Shown in pieces: positions 62,963-64,000 of a stretch of DNA of 64,000 bases. Below the pieces are notes generated by a model. The model saw only the letters and a list, made by a program, of their open reading frames with translations, was not told the DNA's origin and made no database searches. A program made the translations under genes and the position numbers. The stretch covers positions 45,069 to 109,068 of the forward strand of contig JAXHMB010000007.1 of the NCBI GenBank assembly GCA_034521755.1, in the 5' to 3' direction. Origin of the DNA: JAXHMB01 sp034521755 (GTDB lineage: Bacteria > Bacteroidota > Rhodothermia > Balneolales > Balneolaceae). Each line of letters begins with the position of its first letter. Position 1 is the stretch's first letter.

Positions 62963-64000
62963 TTATACCTTAGCATATGCTGGAGTAAAAGAATCTATCC
63001 AATTGCTTGATTCTTCGTAATCTTCAATAACTTCCGCTTTATTAGGCTCGCTAAAAGCTGACATTAGGCCTCTTATATCCGCAATGAGGGTAGATTTTGT
63101 ACTTTCTATCAATGCTTCATTGAAGCCTTTTTCCTGAAGCCTGATAGTAAATTCAAGTGAAATCAATCTGCTTATTGCACGTCCTAATTCAATCAACTTA
63201 TCTTGAGCCATCTCCATGTTTAACTCAAAATTCAGTACATCTTTTACATGGTCAGATGCTCTTTCAGTGTGTTTATAATCACTCAAAAACTCATAAAAGT
63301 TATTGAGCTTTAGTTTCTTCATTAGCTTTATCACAGCTTCAGAAATCTGTTGATAGAGGATATCATTCGACCCTTCGAAAATCTGGAATGGACGACTATC
63401 AATAATTGCGCGACCGGCTAAGTGATCTAACCTATATCCCTTAGCTCCCATAAGCTGTAATAAAGATTGAGAAGCACCATGCATCAAATCAGTAGTAACA
63501 GTTTTAATTGTGTTTGCTGCCACATTGAACGACGAAGTATCTTGGCTAAGGGGAAAGTTTGCACTCGTATAACTACACATCGCAGAACAAATCGTAAAAG
63601 AAGATTGCAGTTTTGAAATTCTCTTCTTCACCTGATCGTAATTGAAAAGACTTTGTCCGCCTACAAAACGTTCTTTACAATGCTTGTGAGCTTCATCCAG
63701 CATTCTTCTCAAAAAACCCATACCCATACCCGGAAACTGCAACCGGCTTCTGTGCAAAATATCCAGCATCATTTTAATTCCGATAGATTTGGGCTTGAGC
63801 TTGTACTCTTCTGGAACTGTTATATCAATATTATTACGCCCATAAGGAAGCATATATAACCCGAGGTTATTATAGTACTCTTCAACTTCGATTCCGCCAT
63901 TTCTACTGTCATGTATGAAAAAACCTATATCTCTTCCAAGAGAACCTTCCCCATTGGCTTTTCTGGCTGTTATCAACCAATAATCTGCCATCCCTGTAAG
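62963..64000 (-). CDS. Acyl-CoA dehydrogenase family protein, 5'-truncated at window end
   Basis: The frame is open to the window edge; the ATG at 63991 is internal to the protein (LTGMADYWLITARKANGEGS). The 340 or so residues seen are the middle and C-terminal parts of an acyl-CoA dehydrogenase-like protein: a beta domain with GIEVEEYYNNLGLYMLPYGR, then the helical C-domain (ATNTIK-like, SLLQLMGAKGYRLDHLAGRA, IFEGSNDILYQQ). It uses FAD. Substrate is unknown; it is a divergent, longer family member. The start lies beyond 64000. Confidence 0.8.
   Translation of the reverse strand, partial: LTGMADYWLITARKANGEGSLGRDIGFFIHDSRNGGIEVEEYYNNLGLYMLPYGRNNIDITVPEEYKLKPKSIGIKMMLDILHRSRLQFPGMGMGFLRRMLDEAHKHCKERFVGGQSLFNYDQVKKRISKLQSSFTICSAMCSYTSANFPLSQDTSSFNVAANTIKTVTTDLMHGASQSLLQLMGAKGYRLDHLAGRAIIDSRPFQIFEGSNDILYQQISEAVIKLMKKLKLNNFYEFLSDYKHTERASDHVKDVLNFELNMEMAQDKLIELGRAISRLISLEFTIRLQEKGFNEALIESTKSTLIADIRGLMSAFSEPNKAEVIEDYEESSNWIDSFTPAYAKV

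Noticed and set aside
1..64000. CRISPR arrays, tRNA or rRNA genes, prophage
   Set aside because: I saw no regularly spaced repeats, no cloverleaf-like T-arm with acceptor pairing, no rRNA-like conserved blocks and no phage structural genes.

Overview
The window is about 64 kb of AT-leaning bacterial chromosome carrying roughly 55 genes. A type IX secretion PorV homologue sits next to a large protein ending in a T9SS-type sorting domain. A BlaI/M56-TonB pair, a PspC-like protein, S23-type four-helix and Reg_prop/HisKA_2 signalling proteins, and Bacillus-like FadN/FadA beta-oxidation enzymes are also present. Together these suggest the Bacteroidota/Balneolota assemblage, most likely a Balneola/Gracilimonas-type marine heterotroph. 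The lineage is inferred from gene content, not measured.

Layout: 1-3.2 kb holds a truncated TPR protein, a trans-sulfuration PLP enzyme and a thiolase. 3.3-11.9 kb is a secretion/cell-surface block: PorV, an M6-like pseudoprotease with sorting domain, a gluzincin-propeller-barrel protein and a small envelope protein. 12-16.1 kb is a tightly packed mixed operon (PASTA protein, rpe, phoH, MBL hydrolase, purine nucleoside phosphorylase). 16.1-19.2 kb has two photolyases on the minus strand. 19.3-24.2 kb holds a LOG protein, the BlaI/M56 sensor pair, phosphatidylcholine synthase, PspC and a Gfo/Idh-like protein. 24.3-33.8 kb is a fatty-acid degradation block (SDR, FadA, FadN, acyl-CoA ligases, thioesterase). 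34-37 kb is a decayed accessory segment (unknown protein, MddA, alpha/beta-hydrolase-LuxR fusion). 37-51 kb is an aromatic catabolism island: homogentisate dioxygenase and HppD on the minus strand, and the phenylacetyl-CoA pathway paaABCD-G-H-I-J-Y-Z plus an enoyl-CoA hydratase on the plus strand. A VapBC-type module and an inverted-repeat-bounded S23/IVP gene interrupt it. 51-56 kb has two HisKA_2 sensor kinases. 56-64 kb has a fused alpha-keto-acid dehydrogenase E1, hisC, SDR, SGNH hydrolase, a zinc-less sirtuin and a partial acyl-CoA dehydrogenase.

How the genes work together: HppD and HmgA convert 4-hydroxyphenylpyruvate to maleylacetoacetate. The Paa enzymes convert phenylacetyl-CoA to acetyl- and succinyl-CoA. 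The Fad block and several thiolases burn acyl chains. paaE and paaK are not in the window.

A caution for the reader: at least ten genes are split by single or clustered indels although their protein sense continues in another frame. In several places the frame changes three to five times within about 60-100 bp. Localised consensus error is the simplest explanation, but decay cannot be excluded from sequence alone. Several families of short intergenic palindromic repeats are present, especially in the paa/hpp region.
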